Shown here: piece by piece, positions 43,841-52,334 of the stretch
How positions within the stretch are numbered: position 1 is the first letter of the stretch
Layout of the letters: every line of letters begins with the position of its first letter
Source: Spartobacteria bacterium
Lineage (GTDB): Bacteria; Verrucomicrobiota; Verrucomicrobiia; Chthoniobacterales; UBA10450
Assembly: GCA_003167555.1 (NCBI GenBank)
Contig: PMSN01000003.1
Span: forward strand, 1-64,000
Reading direction: 5' to 3'
DNA length: 64,000 nt
Position numbers and translations under genes: made by a program
The notes under the pieces: model-generated
What the model was told of the DNA's origin: nothing
The model's input: the letters and a program-made list of their open reading frames with translations, nothing else
Databases searched by the model: none

Positions 43841-44911
43841 TTACTCAGGGATGGCTTTTACAGTTCGCCTGATGGCATCGGCAAGATCGATGTGCTGTTC
43901 CAGTCCCAGTTCCTCGCGCGCGCGCCGGCACGACGGGATATAACGCTCCGCGGGCCGGGCCGGATCCGGTTTCTCCTTAACATGAACTGCCGGTGCGTGA
44001 CACACTTCGGCGACAAGCTTCGCCAGGGAATGAATGGTGTGCGCTTCTTCGGAGCCGACGTTGTAGGCGCGGCCAGTTTTGCCTCTTAGCAGCATGGTCC
44101 AAAGCCAAATCACAAGATCGGCGGAGTATAAGTAGGAGCGATAAGGAGTGCCATCGCCATTAACCTCGATAGGTCTGCCAGCCACGGCGTCGCGGATGAA
44201 GTTGCCAATGGCGAAATGGACATCGAGTGGGAGGAAGGGACCTACAAAGGCGAAGCCGCGCGCGATCACGGGCTCTATTCCATGTTGCTGATGGTAAGCG
44301 GAACAAAGCTCTTCGGCTTTCCATTTCGCCTCTCCGTAAAGCGACCTCGTTTTCACCTCAGCGTCGTCCAGGTAGCTTTCCGGAATGTGTGTCATGTCAC
44401 CTGGTTGCCGGCCATAGACAGCGCCCGAGCTTGTGAAGAGGAAACGTTCGGCGCCAGTCTCAACAGTGAATTCAAGAGCGGCCCGCGTTCCTTCCACGAT
44501 TGTGTCTACAATGAGAGAGGGGGTTTCGATGTAAGCGCTCCCGCTCGAGGCCGTGGCGGCGTGAATCACGAAACCAAAATGCTCGGAAGTCTCCGATCCG
44601 AGTTGTCTCCGAACTTCGCTTGCTTTGAGCGTTAGAACATTGCCCCGGACAAGTGTGATCGCGGGATTCGCGGATAGCTCTGGCGCCTTCGCCATAAAGG
44701 ATTCGGGGTTACGGGTCAGCGCTACCATTCGCGCGCCGAGACTTAGCGCCTCGTTCCCGTGCGCGAAACTCTCCAGCAGCCAGCGGCCGAAGAAACCAGT
44801 GCCACCAGTAACGAAAATGCTTTGTCCGCGCAATGGCTCCCATAGTCCCTCGGTGTGTGTCAGGACGTGCTCCAAATCCGCGGCGAGCGGATTCTGACTA
44901 TCAGGACTCAC
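43841..44911 (-). CDS. NAD-dependent CDP-sugar reductase/epimerase-like SDR
   Basis: The GTG at 44911 overlaps the rfbH stop as GTGA (a TTG at 44923 is the longest option), giving 356 residues. It has VTGGTGFFGRWLLESF, FTSSGAVYG and the catalytic LYGEAKWKAEE (YxxxK). In O-antigen loci an SDR after rfbFGH makes the final reduction or epimerisation of CDP-3,6-dideoxyhexoses such as abequose, paratose or tyvelose. Which end product forms here cannot be read from the sequence. The helper reductase of RfbH (AscD/E3) was not found. Confidence 0.84.
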   Translation of the reverse strand: MSPDSQNPLAADLEHVLTHTEGLWEPLRGQSIFVTGGTGFFGRWLLESFAHGNEALSLGARMVALTRNPESFMAKAPELSANPAITLVRGNVLTLKASEVRRQLGSETSEHFGFVIHAATASSGSAYIETPSLIVDTIVEGTRAALEFTVETGAERFLFTSSGAVYGRQPGDMTHIPESYLDDAEVKTRSLYGEAKWKAEELCSAYHQQHGIEPVIARGFAFVGPFLPLDVHFAIGNFIRDAVAGRPIEVNGDGTPYRSYLYSADLVIWLWTMLLRGKTGRAYNVGSEEAHTIHSLAKLVAEVCHAPAVHVKEKPDPARPAERYIPSCRRAREELGLEQHIDLADAIRRTVKAIPE

Positions 44912-46398
44912 GCCTTCTTGCAAAACGCGCTGACAGTTTCCACGATGTAATCGAGCATGGCGCGGGTGAGCCCGGGATAAACACCCACGAAGATGGCTTC
45001 GTTCATAAGCCGATCGGCGCCGCTCAGGTCACTCATGACGCGCATCGCGCCGGGATTCTCCTTGCGCACTTGGACGAAGGCAGGCTGCCGTAAGAGGTTT
45101 CCGCCGAAAAGCATTCGATTGCCGATTCTATTTTTGTCGAGATGACGGGCCAGCTCAGTCCGGCTAAAAGGCGCGGCCGGTTTTACCAGCATCATAAAGC
45201 CGAACCACGAGGGCGAACAACGCGGTCCTTCCTGGGTGCGCCATTCGAAGCCTCGCGGTGTCCACTTACTCGCATGAGTAGGTAGATGAAAGTCGAAGAA
45301 CTCTTCGAGACCAGCGAGGCCGCGACGCAGGTATTCCCAATTAGCTCGGCGCGCCTCAATGAAGGCAGGTAGCTTCTTGATCTGCTGCCGGCCAATTGCC
45401 GCCTGGATGTCGAGCGGCTTCAGGTTGTAACCCAGATGCGAGTAGATGTATTTGTGGTCGTAACCCAGTGGTAGCTCGCCGAGTTGCCATTGAAAGCGTT
45501 TGTTACAAGTGTTTTCTTTGCCACTCGCGCACCAGCAATCGCGCCCCCAATCGCGAAAGCTTTCGACCAACACCTTGAGCAGCATCTTGCCGACGATGTT
45601 GACGGCGCCTCCTTCCCCCAGCGTAAGGTGATGAGGCGGGTAGAAGGATTGCGTCGACAGATCGCCGAAAGTGCCGGTGAAGCGGGGAAGTTGAGGGGTC
45701 GATCCGCCTTCGCCTTGCTTCGGCGCGACAGGGGGGTCGAGGAGTTGAGAGGAAGGAAGGGTGTAGGTAGCGCCAAGCGCGTCGCAGTTATCCTCGATGA
45801 GCCAAAGCTCGTGTTGCCGGCAAAAGTTCGTAATTGTTTCCAGGTCGAACGGGTTTCCGAGCGTGTGCGCCATCATGACAGCTTTGGTTTTGCCGGGAAC
45901 AACTGCTTCCTCCAGTCGTTCGAGATGCGCGTTGAGCGTCAAAGGATCGGCATCCAGAAAAACGGGCACAGCATTGTTTTGGAGGATGGGCGCGACGGTA
46001 GTTGGAAACCCGGCGGCGCAAGTGATCACTTCGTCGCCAGGACGGATGCGGCGATCACCAAGCTTGTGACTAGTGAGCGCCGAGAAGGCGACAAGATTGG
46101 CCGAGGAACCTGAGTTAACCAGGATGGAGCGCTTGACGCCGAGGAATTGTGCCAACTCTTCTTCAAAGCATTCGCCTTCCTTGCCGAGAGTAAGCCAGAA
46201 ATCGAGCGTGGCTGAGATGGCGGCTTCCACTTCGTCTTCGGTAAAGACGCGGCCGGCATATGGGATCAACGTCTCGCCGGGAACAAACGCCCGCTGCGCG
46301 CCTTCGCCATAACCAGGGCGGTTGACGCCGTGCGTCAACGCAGAGTAGGCGCGAGTGAGGCCGAGGATTTCGGCTTTGAGTTCAGCGGCGGTTTTCAT
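44908..46398 (-). CDS. rfbH: CDP-6-deoxy-L-threo-D-glycero-4-hexulose-3-dehydrase (RfbH/E1) with internal insertion
   Basis: The ATG at 46398 gives 496 residues (usual length about 435-440). E1 enzymes use pyridoxamine phosphate and a [2Fe-2S] cluster. The Lys of DegT enzymes is replaced here by His256 in SFYPPHHLTLGEGG, as in E1, and a Cys-rich iron-sulfur motif (CWCASGKENTC) follows. Residues ~213-240 are an extra Gly/Pro/Ser/Gln-rich stretch in a surface loop where close relatives have only a few residues. It overlaps the downstream SDR by GTGA. The recognition is firm; the insertion probably does not stop function. Confidence 0.92.
   Translation of the reverse strand: MKTAAELKAEILGLTRAYSALTHGVNRPGYGEGAQRAFVPGETLIPYAGRVFTEDEVEAAISATLDFWLTLGKEGECFEEELAQFLGVKRSILVNSGSSANLVAFSALTSHKLGDRRIRPGDEVITCAAGFPTTVAPILQNNAVPVFLDADPLTLNAHLERLEEAVVPGKTKAVMMAHTLGNPFDLETITNFCRQHELWLIEDNCDALGATYTLPSSQLLDPPVAPKQGEGGSTPQLPRFTGTFGDLSTQSFYPPHHLTLGEGGAVNIVGKMLLKVLVESFRDWGRDCWCASGKENTCNKRFQWQLGELPLGYDHKYIYSHLGYNLKPLDIQAAIGRQQIKKLPAFIEARRANWEYLRRGLAGLEEFFDFHLPTHASKWTPRGFEWRTQEGPRCSPSWFGFMMLVKPAAPFSRTELARHLDKNRIGNRMLFGGNLLRQPAFVQVRKENPGAMRVMSDLSGADRLMNEAIFVGVYPGLTRAMLDYIVETVSAFCKKA
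45679..45762. repeat. in-frame repeat-derived insertion inside rfbH
   Basis: The plus strand contains GATCCGCCTTCGCCTTG and a GCTTCGGCGCGACAGG tail between two copies of a TCGA-CCCC-type motif. It resembles the CCGCCTTCGCCTTG core of non-coding repeats at 58130-58185 and 54174-54240. It encodes the unusual extra loop of RfbH without breaking the frame. Boundaries are approximate. Confidence 0.55.
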
Positions 46399-46412
46399 CC
46401 GGTCGCGGAAAC

Positions 46413-47531
46413 CTAGCCGGAGTTCGCCGCCCATGCCATCCCGAGATTGCGAGCGTGCTCCGCGTATGCGCCGATCTGCGCGCGAGTGAGTTGCGCCGTG
46501 TGGTTGCTCGCGGCGGTGGAGCGATACCAATGCATAGTCACAGCAACGGCTTGCTCGAAACTCCAAATCGACCGCCAGCCGAGCAGGTTGTCAGCCTTAT
46601 CAGTCGCGAGGTTAAGCAGCTCAGCCTCGTGCGGAGCGCCGGGCTCGTGCCGATCCAGCCAACTGCCCGGCCAATGCTTCAAGATTTCTTCAATTAATTC
46701 CTGGACCGTTCGGTTCGATTCCAGAGCAGGGCCGAAGTTAAAGGCGCCGCTGAATTCGGCGGCGGCGTTTTGCGGCCGGAGTGATGGACGGGAAAGAACG
46801 GCGGCCAGCCACAAGTATCCGCTGAGCGGCTCGAGGACGTGCTGCCATGGGCGAGTTGCGCTCTTATTGCGAATCGGAATTGGTTCGCCGTGGCCTAACG
46901 AGCGGATGGCGTCCGGCACGATCCGGTGGGAAGCCCAATCGCCGCCGCCGATCACGTTCCCGGCGCGGGCGCTGGCGATTTTCACTGGCGAATTCGTGGC
47001 TGGATCGAAGAAGGAGCTGCGCCAGGCTGCAATCGCAATTTCGGCCGCGGCTTTGCTCGAGCTGTAGGGATCATGGCCGCCGAGCGCGTCCTCTTCGCGA
47101 TAGGCATGAGGCTGTCCGAGATTGAGGTAGCACTTATCGGTGGTAACGAAAACCGCGGCGCAGGCCCGATGCAATGACCGCAGGGCTTCCAGCACGTGCA
47201 CTGTTCCCATTACATTAGTCTCATAGGTCGCGACAGGTTCATGGTAGGACAACCTAACGAGTGGTTGGGCCGCGAGATGAAAGACATAATCGGGCGCGGC
47301 GGACAGGATTGATTTCTCGACCGTGCTTCTATCGCGGATATCGCCGGTCTCGTGCTCGAGCTCGGAAGCGAGGCCGAGCTGCTCGAACAAACTGGGCGTG
47401 GTGGGCGGTCCGAGCGAAAAGCCGTGGACGCGCGCGCCCAGTTGCAAAAGCCAGGTGGCGAGCCAGGAACCCTTGAAGCCAGTATGACCGGAGAGCCAGA
47501 CCTTCTTCTTTTCAAACAGGCCGCCGAACAT
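46413..47531 (-). CDS. rfbG: CDP-glucose 4,6-dehydratase
   Basis: The ATG at 47531 gives 372 residues, normal for RfbG. The family-specific start of the NAD motif (WLSGHTGFKGSWLATWLL), DYVFHLAAQPLVRLSY, VFVTTDKCY and the catalytic YSSSK motif are all present. It makes CDP-4-keto-6-deoxyglucose, the substrate of RfbH, which is encoded directly downstream. The three genes rfbF-rfbG-rfbH keep the order seen in O-antigen loci of enteric bacteria. The longer frame to 47738 lies in rfbF. Confidence 0.93.
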   Translation of the reverse strand: MFGGLFEKKKVWLSGHTGFKGSWLATWLLQLGARVHGFSLGPPTTPSLFEQLGLASELEHETGDIRDRSTVEKSILSAAPDYVFHLAAQPLVRLSYHEPVATYETNVMGTVHVLEALRSLHRACAAVFVTTDKCYLNLGQPHAYREEDALGGHDPYSSSKAAAEIAIAAWRSSFFDPATNSPVKIASARAGNVIGGGDWASHRIVPDAIRSLGHGEPIPIRNKSATRPWQHVLEPLSGYLWLAAVLSRPSLRPQNAAAEFSGAFNFGPALESNRTVQELIEEILKHWPGSWLDRHEPGAPHEAELLNLATDKADNLLGWRSIWSFEQAVAVTMHWYRSTAASNHTAQLTRAQIGAYAEHARNLGMAWAANSG

Positions 47532-47536
47532 GTGGC

Positions 47537-48319
47537 CTACCAGACTTTCCAGGGAGCGCGCCCTTCCTGCCAGAGCTTGTTGAGCAGAGTGAACTCTTGG
47601 AACGTATCCATCGGCTGCCAGAAGCCTTCGTGCTTGTAGGCGGCCATTTTGCCTTCCGCGGCCAGCTTGCGCAGGGGTTCTTGTTCCAGCATGACGGCAG
47701 GATTGCCTTCCAGGTAACCAAAGAGTAGCGAGCTGCACACCATGTAGCCGCCGTTGATGTAGCCGCTCTCGGTCTGCGGCTTTTCGTTAAAGCCTTGAAC
47801 GCTGAAGTCCTCCTTCAACCCAAGCTCGCCGAAGCGCCCAGGTGGATGCACGGCCGTGAGGGTGCAAACCTTGCCCGCGGCCCGATGGAATGCGATCGAC
47901 GCGGGTATGTCCATATTTCCGACTCCGTCGCCATAGGTAAGAAGGAAGGTGTCATCGGCGCCGAGATATTGTTTGATGCGATAAACCCGATCGCCAGTCA
48001 TCGAATCCTCGCCGGTCTCGGCCAGGGTCACCTGCCAGTCTTCTTCGTTGTGCCGGGTATGGAACTTCGCTTCCGGTTCGCGGCCGAGAAACAAAGTGGT
48101 GTCGCAAGTGTTCCAGAGATAGTTTCGGAAATATTCCTTGATCATCTCGCCTTTGTAACCCAGGCAGAGGACGAACTCGTTGAAGCCATAATGCGCGTAG
48201 GTCTTCATGATGTGCCAGAGGATGGGCCGATCGCCGATGGGCAGCATCGGTTTCGGGCGGAACTCCGTTTCCTCGCGCAGCCGCGTTCCTTTGCCGCCGC
48301 ATAGTATGACTACTTTCAT
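47537..48319 (-). CDS. rfbF: glucose-1-phosphate cytidylyltransferase
   Basis: The ATG at 48319 gives 260 residues, as in RfbF. The nucleotidyl-transferase motif LCGGKGTRLREETEFRPKPM, PILWHIMKTYAHYG, and the metal site YGDGVGN (residues ~130) are intact. It makes CDP-glucose from CTP and glucose-1-phosphate, the first committed step of CDP-3,6-dideoxyhexose synthesis, and leads the rfbFGH series. No special promoter was found in the 95 bases upstream. Confidence 0.94.
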   Translation of the reverse strand: MKVVILCGGKGTRLREETEFRPKPMLPIGDRPILWHIMKTYAHYGFNEFVLCLGYKGEMIKEYFRNYLWNTCDTTLFLGREPEAKFHTRHNEEDWQVTLAETGEDSMTGDRVYRIKQYLGADDTFLLTYGDGVGNMDIPASIAFHRAAGKVCTLTAVHPPGRFGELGLKEDFSVQGFNEKPQTESGYINGGYMVCSSLLFGYLEGNPAVMLEQEPLRKLAAEGKMAAYKHEGFWQPMDTFQEFTLLNKLWQEGRAPWKVW

Positions 48320-48414
48320 TGTCGCGTTTGGTTGCCGGACAAGGCTCGAAACTCTGCCAGGCACGGATGAGTTGATAACGGGCGGCGAAGATTAGTCAAG
48401 TTATCCGGCGATTG

Positions 48415-49944
48415 CTACGGCGCGCCGTCGACAGTCAAAAGCTCGTAGGGGCCGGCAGACAGGATGATGGAGGAGATCGGTCCGTGGAGCGCGTCTTCGA
48501 TGTAGGCGTGGTGATTTGGGACGCCGAGAAGGCGATTGATCAACACGATCTTTTTTCCCGGCAAATTACCCAGGCTATCGACCCTCTGGAACTTGACTTC
48601 TTTATTCAGATCGAACTCGACCGCGTGCGATTCCGCGCGATTCACGGTTCCGACGACCAGCGGTCCCTGCTCGCGCAGCCCTCGAATCGCGACCACGATC
48701 TTTTTCCGCGCATGTCGCTCGGCCGTCGCCTTGAACAAGCCGTGGTCCGCTGCCCGCGTGATTGTGGCGGGGATGCGTCGCATGCCTCCAGAAAAAGCTG
48801 CAACGCCGAAAACAAGAAACAAAAGGGCGTGGCGAAATTTGAGGAACCCGAAAATGGGAACACTCAGGGCGAAGCAAACCAGCGCCATCGCGATAACCAG
48901 ATATCTCGGCAGACCGATGGAAAAAAAGGTCCAATACAGCGCCAGAGAAAAGAACGAGAGGAGCAACCCGAGAAAAAGCCAGGTCCAGTTCTGCCTGATC
49001 CGCCTGATTACAACGAAGAGGCTGGCAAAAAAGAAGAGAACGAAAGCAGGGACATTAATCAGAAAATTATCCCGGAGAACTGTGATGCGTTGTCGAAGCA
49101 TTTCGAGAATTTCATGGTTTCCCGAGTTAAGACCTTGTAACTTCGCCAGCGCCAAAAACGCCGCCCAATTGGCGCTATAGCCATAGCTGCCTAGTTCCGT
49201 TAACTTCCAAAGCTCGAAAACCGCGGTCGGCGCCAGACAGCCAGTTAACCAGATGGCCACCTTGCCTAACGATAGCTTTGCTTCGTCCCGTGAATACTGC
49301 CATCGAAAAAAGAGAATGACGATGGCTCCGATCGTTCCGAAGGCCGCCAGGTATTTTGCCTGGACAGCCAAACCTAAACAGAGTCCCGAGAGGGAAAGCC
49401 ATTTCGAAGAAAGCTTTTCCATGGCAAGAATCCAATGCCCTAGAAGCAGCAGGGCCGCCGCCGTTACTTCACCGAGAAAGGCATACCATGCTCCAAACCG
49501 CCAGACGAAGGTCGCCAGGACTAAGAGAAGGAAGAAGGTTATGCCCAAGAGGAAGGAGGAACCGGTAACGTGTCGGCCTATTCGTAGGAACAAGAAGGTT
49601 AAGATGGTCGCCCAGACAAGAAGGGCTGACAGGCCTGGAACAGCTTCCTTTGTTCCGAATAGCTTGAGAAGGGTGGCGCAGGGAAGAATTAATGTAGGTC
49701 CCGCGCTGATGCCCGGCTGAAACTGCGTCATCTCCGTTATGTCGGCTTCAGGCGATGTCGAGTATCCGGTTCCGTGAGCGAGCGATTGCGCGACCAACGC
49801 CATCTCCGCATCGTCGAAGTAAGAGAGGCCCGTGCTCACGGACGTGCCGGCGCAAAGGATAAGGAAGGCGATCCAGAGGGCGAAGGCCAAGGCACGGCAA
49901 GCCTTGTCGCGGTAGTCCGCGGGTGAGGCTGGCGCGGATCTCAT
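48415..49944 (-). CDS. polytopic membrane glycosyltransferase-like protein (GT-C/GT39 type)
   Basis: The ATG at 49944 overlaps the WbsX stop as ATGA and gives 509 residues. About ten hydrophobic segments and a first loop with an acidic pair (GLSYFDDAEMALVAQSL) are typical of GT-C transferases. The C-terminal ~100 residues are soluble. It is expected to use a polyprenyl-phosphate sugar at the periplasmic face. The family is inferred from layout and the acidic loop. Confidence 0.78.
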   Translation of the reverse strand: MRSAPASPADYRDKACRALAFALWIAFLILCAGTSVSTGLSYFDDAEMALVAQSLAHGTGYSTSPEADITEMTQFQPGISAGPTLILPCATLLKLFGTKEAVPGLSALLVWATILTFLFLRIGRHVTGSSFLLGITFFLLLVLATFVWRFGAWYAFLGEVTAAALLLLGHWILAMEKLSSKWLSLSGLCLGLAVQAKYLAAFGTIGAIVILFFRWQYSRDEAKLSLGKVAIWLTGCLAPTAVFELWKLTELGSYGYSANWAAFLALAKLQGLNSGNHEILEMLRQRITVLRDNFLINVPAFVLFFFASLFVVIRRIRQNWTWLFLGLLLSFFSLALYWTFFSIGLPRYLVIAMALVCFALSVPIFGFLKFRHALLFLVFGVAAFSGGMRRIPATITRAADHGLFKATAERHARKKIVVAIRGLREQGPLVVGTVNRAESHAVEFDLNKEVKFQRVDSLGNLPGKKIVLINRLLGVPNHHAYIEDALHGPISSIILSAGPYELLTVDGAP

Positions 49945-51032
49945 TTCGAAATGCTGGCCAAAGCTCGCGCGGTGGCTTCGAGGTAGGCGCGGCCCCATTG
50001 CTGGCAAGGCTCGAGGTGGCACCCTTCCGCCCATTCATTCCAGGCATTGATGAAAACGAACTCGTTCGCGTTCTCAAGTGCGTTGCATTCATCGAGCACC
50101 CGCCGCAGCCAGCGTTCGTAGTCGGCGGGAGTCGCGTCGCGGATGCCGGCCCCGCCCGCGCCGCGCCGCGGAGTGTTGTCCCAGCCGGGCGATACGCCGG
50201 GAAAGCGAGGATAGTTTACCGAAGGACGCCGCAACATTGCGTCGACCACTTCCGGATACGAGAACCAGAGTTCGTCTTCACTCGAATGCCAGCGGCGGTC
50301 GGCGGGTAACTCGGCACTTAGCTCGAAGCCCTTTCTTAGTTGGTGAAGAGTTAACGCGTCGGGTTGAAATTCCACCGCCGCATCGAACCCAAGCGGCCGC
50401 GGATCGCCGCGTTCGCCGGCAAAGTTACTTTCCACCCGGACAAGAAACAGTTCGCCCACTCCAAGCTTCGCAGCTTCTTCGCGCCAAATGGCGGTAGTCC
50501 GGCGCGCCTCGGGCAAGGAAGCGGCGCGGTAAACGAGAAAGAGCGGTTTCCCTTCGACGCGAATGTAGCGCTCGTCGCGAAAGGCGTTGCACAACCAACG
50601 GATATGCGCGCGGTCATCTTCTTCGCTATAGGTCTGGGCCAGTAACACCTGATCGTCCAGGCCATCCCAGGTGCGGGTCCAGTTTTCGTTTGCCCAGGAG
50701 AGACAAAAGGGGAAATCGGGCCGGTCGCTCGCGAGGACTTCGTCGAAAGGCCGCTCGAGGATGCGGCGGCCGTGGAACCAATAATGATGGTAACAAAAGC
50801 CGTGGATGCCGTATTGGCGGGCGAGGTCGGCCTGCGCCTGGCGCGCCTCCGGCAGGCGCAAATCGTAGAAGCCGAGATCGGCCGGGAGATGGGGCTGATA
50901 ATGGCCGGCAAACAATGGACGGGCCTTGGCGACGTTGATCCATTCGGTGAAGCCTTTGCCCCACCAGGCATCGTTCTCCGGGATGGGATGAAACTGTGGA
51001 AGGTAGAAGGCGATGAGGCGCGGCGAGGACAT
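49941..51032 (-). CDS. WbsX-family glycan protein (glycosyl hydrolase 99-like fold)
   Basis: The ATG at 51032 gives 363 residues. The N-terminus reads RLIAFYLPQFHPIPENDAWW and continues with GKGFTEWINV, GIHGFCYHHYWFHGRRILER and WANENWTRTWDG, the signatures of the WbsX family found in O-antigen loci. WbsX has a GH99-like barrel; whether it is a transferase or hydrolase is unknown. The ending INAWNEWAEGCHLEPC is also conserved. It overlaps the downstream membrane protein by ATGA and may begin the operon. Confidence 0.88.
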   Translation of the reverse strand: MSSPRLIAFYLPQFHPIPENDAWWGKGFTEWINVAKARPLFAGHYQPHLPADLGFYDLRLPEARQAQADLARQYGIHGFCYHHYWFHGRRILERPFDEVLASDRPDFPFCLSWANENWTRTWDGLDDQVLLAQTYSEEDDRAHIRWLCNAFRDERYIRVEGKPLFLVYRAASLPEARRTTAIWREEAAKLGVGELFLVRVESNFAGERGDPRPLGFDAAVEFQPDALTLHQLRKGFELSAELPADRRWHSSEDELWFSYPEVVDAMLRRPSVNYPRFPGVSPGWDNTPRRGAGGAGIRDATPADYERWLRRVLDECNALENANEFVFINAWNEWAEGCHLEPCQQWGRAYLEATARALASISK

Positions 51033-51060
51033 GGCGGAGCGGCAACCTGCTGGCCGCCGA

Positions 51061-51099
51061 AACGTCCAACGTTCAACGTTCAACGTCCAACGTTCAACT
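51061..51099. repeat. tandem simple repeat
   Basis: Three to four tandem units alternate between CGTCCAACGTT and CAACGTTCAACG-type words just upstream of the wbsX-like gene. The sequence is built from the words AACGTTC and AACGTCC. It is non-coding. I have no function for it. Confidence 0.7.
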
Positions 51100-51164
51100 C
51101 AGAAAGAGAATGACAGCGCGACGGCCTAACGAGTGGCTGCCGCCCGAAATTATCCACCCTGCTT

Positions 51165-52070
51165 CTACTTCGCTTCGCCGCCCGGTCCGCGCACGAGCCA
51201 GCGCACGACCACACTCAGCAATGACAGCGCGATGATGACCTCGGCCCAAAAGAAAGCGAGGAAGTCGCTCCAGGTGCCGATCGGCGGAGTGCCGGGCTGG
51301 CTGTTGCGCAGCGCCGGGAAAGCAAAGAGGAGAGCGCCGAGGAACGAGAACATGCCGATCTCGATCTTGCGGTGCCCGGCCAAAACGCGAAAGACCAGGC
51401 AGACGACGCCGATGGCCAGCGCCCACATTGCCACCATGATGAAGAGCGAAAAGAACATCGTCGTGCGCGCCCGCGAAACGGAAATATCGACGGCCACGTT
51501 GTTGTCCTTGTTCTCTTCCGCGTAACTGGCGTCGATCCTGAGGCCGCTGACGGAGCCGCGCAGTTCCAGCGCCACCGGGATTTGTTCCGCCGTCGCTTCC
51601 GCGGCCTGGGCCGCGCCGGCCGGCTCAAAGAAGAAAGCCAGCTCGCCTGCGTGTTTGTCGAAAGGAAAATCCATCGGCTCGCCGTCGTACATATCCACGA
51701 TCACCTCGACCGGATCCATCTTCCGGCCCTTCTTGAATTCAATAACATGCTTGCCGGTCGCGGCGCTGACATCCAGGACGAGGTCCCGCGCGAGTTTGCC
51801 ATCAGCCGTGGCCAATGAGCCTTGCGGCGTAAAAACGAGACGGATCGCGATGTCGCCTTTCATCGGATCGGCGGTAACGATCTTGGCGTCGGCGGCGATG
51901 CGATTCTTATCGAGCTTCTCCAGTTTGTCGGCGTCGTAGGATAACTCGGTCTTCCGTGTTTCCCCTTCACTTTGGTACGCTAAAAGGACGAAGGTGTAGG
52001 CTCCGGCGAAGACGAGCAGAAGGACGATGCCAACGAGGAGCCCCTTTTTTGATTTCTTGGTTTCTTCCAT
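51165..52070 (-). CDS. DUF4436-family membrane protein
   Basis: This 301-residue protein has one N-terminal membrane segment (GLLVGIVLLLVFAGAYTFVLL), a periplasmic beta-rich domain of about 170 residues, and three further spans at the C-terminus. The pattern VDISVSRARTTMFFSLFIMV and later MWALAIGVVCLVFR matches DUF4436. No enzymatic motif is visible. It is separated from the glycan operon by a simple repeat and is probably its own unit. Function is unknown. Confidence 0.75.
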   Translation of the reverse strand: MEETKKSKKGLLVGIVLLLVFAGAYTFVLLAYQSEGETRKTELSYDADKLEKLDKNRIAADAKIVTADPMKGDIAIRLVFTPQGSLATADGKLARDLVLDVSAATGKHVIEFKKGRKMDPVEVIVDMYDGEPMDFPFDKHAGELAFFFEPAGAAQAAEATAEQIPVALELRGSVSGLRIDASYAEENKDNNVAVDISVSRARTTMFFSLFIMVAMWALAIGVVCLVFRVLAGHRKIEIGMFSFLGALLFAFPALRNSQPGTPPIGTWSDFLAFFWAEVIIALSLLSVVVRWLVRGPGGEAK

Positions 52071-52145
52071 GGGATGAGTCTCTGTTTTGGTTGCCGAATG
52101 CTGGCTATCAGTGCGCGCTCTGGCAAGATTTCTTTGGAAATGTCT

Positions 52146-52256
52146 GGTAGGGACGCCGCGCTGCGGCGTCCGGGGCGCGTAGTGGTGCCAAAGACGGGAT
52201 GCTTAGAGAAATTCTCCACCCTGGCACTTCGGACGGCGCAGCGCGCCGTCCCTACC
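52146..52256. repeat. 111-bp palindromic element with paired hairpins
   Basis: The outer arms (GGTAGGGACG and its complement) match over 24 of 26 bases. Each arm also folds on itself into a 9-bp hairpin around a GCT loop. The two mismatches lie in one stem pair (C-G on the left, G-C on the right), so both hairpins keep full pairing. It lies between the DUF4436 gene and the GYF-domain gene, which are divergent. Confidence 0.8.
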
Positions 52257-52334
52257 ATGGAGAGGCTGCCATCAAGCTTCTGCCCGTTTCCTTTCTGCTT
52301 GACGCTTGTCTGAGCGGTTCAACAAACTTGCCGC

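Noticed and set aside
44908-46398. Loss of the catalytic Lys in rfbH taken as inactivation
   Set aside because: RfbH/E1 naturally has His at this position and uses pyridoxamine phosphate with an iron-sulfur cluster; the Cys motif is present.
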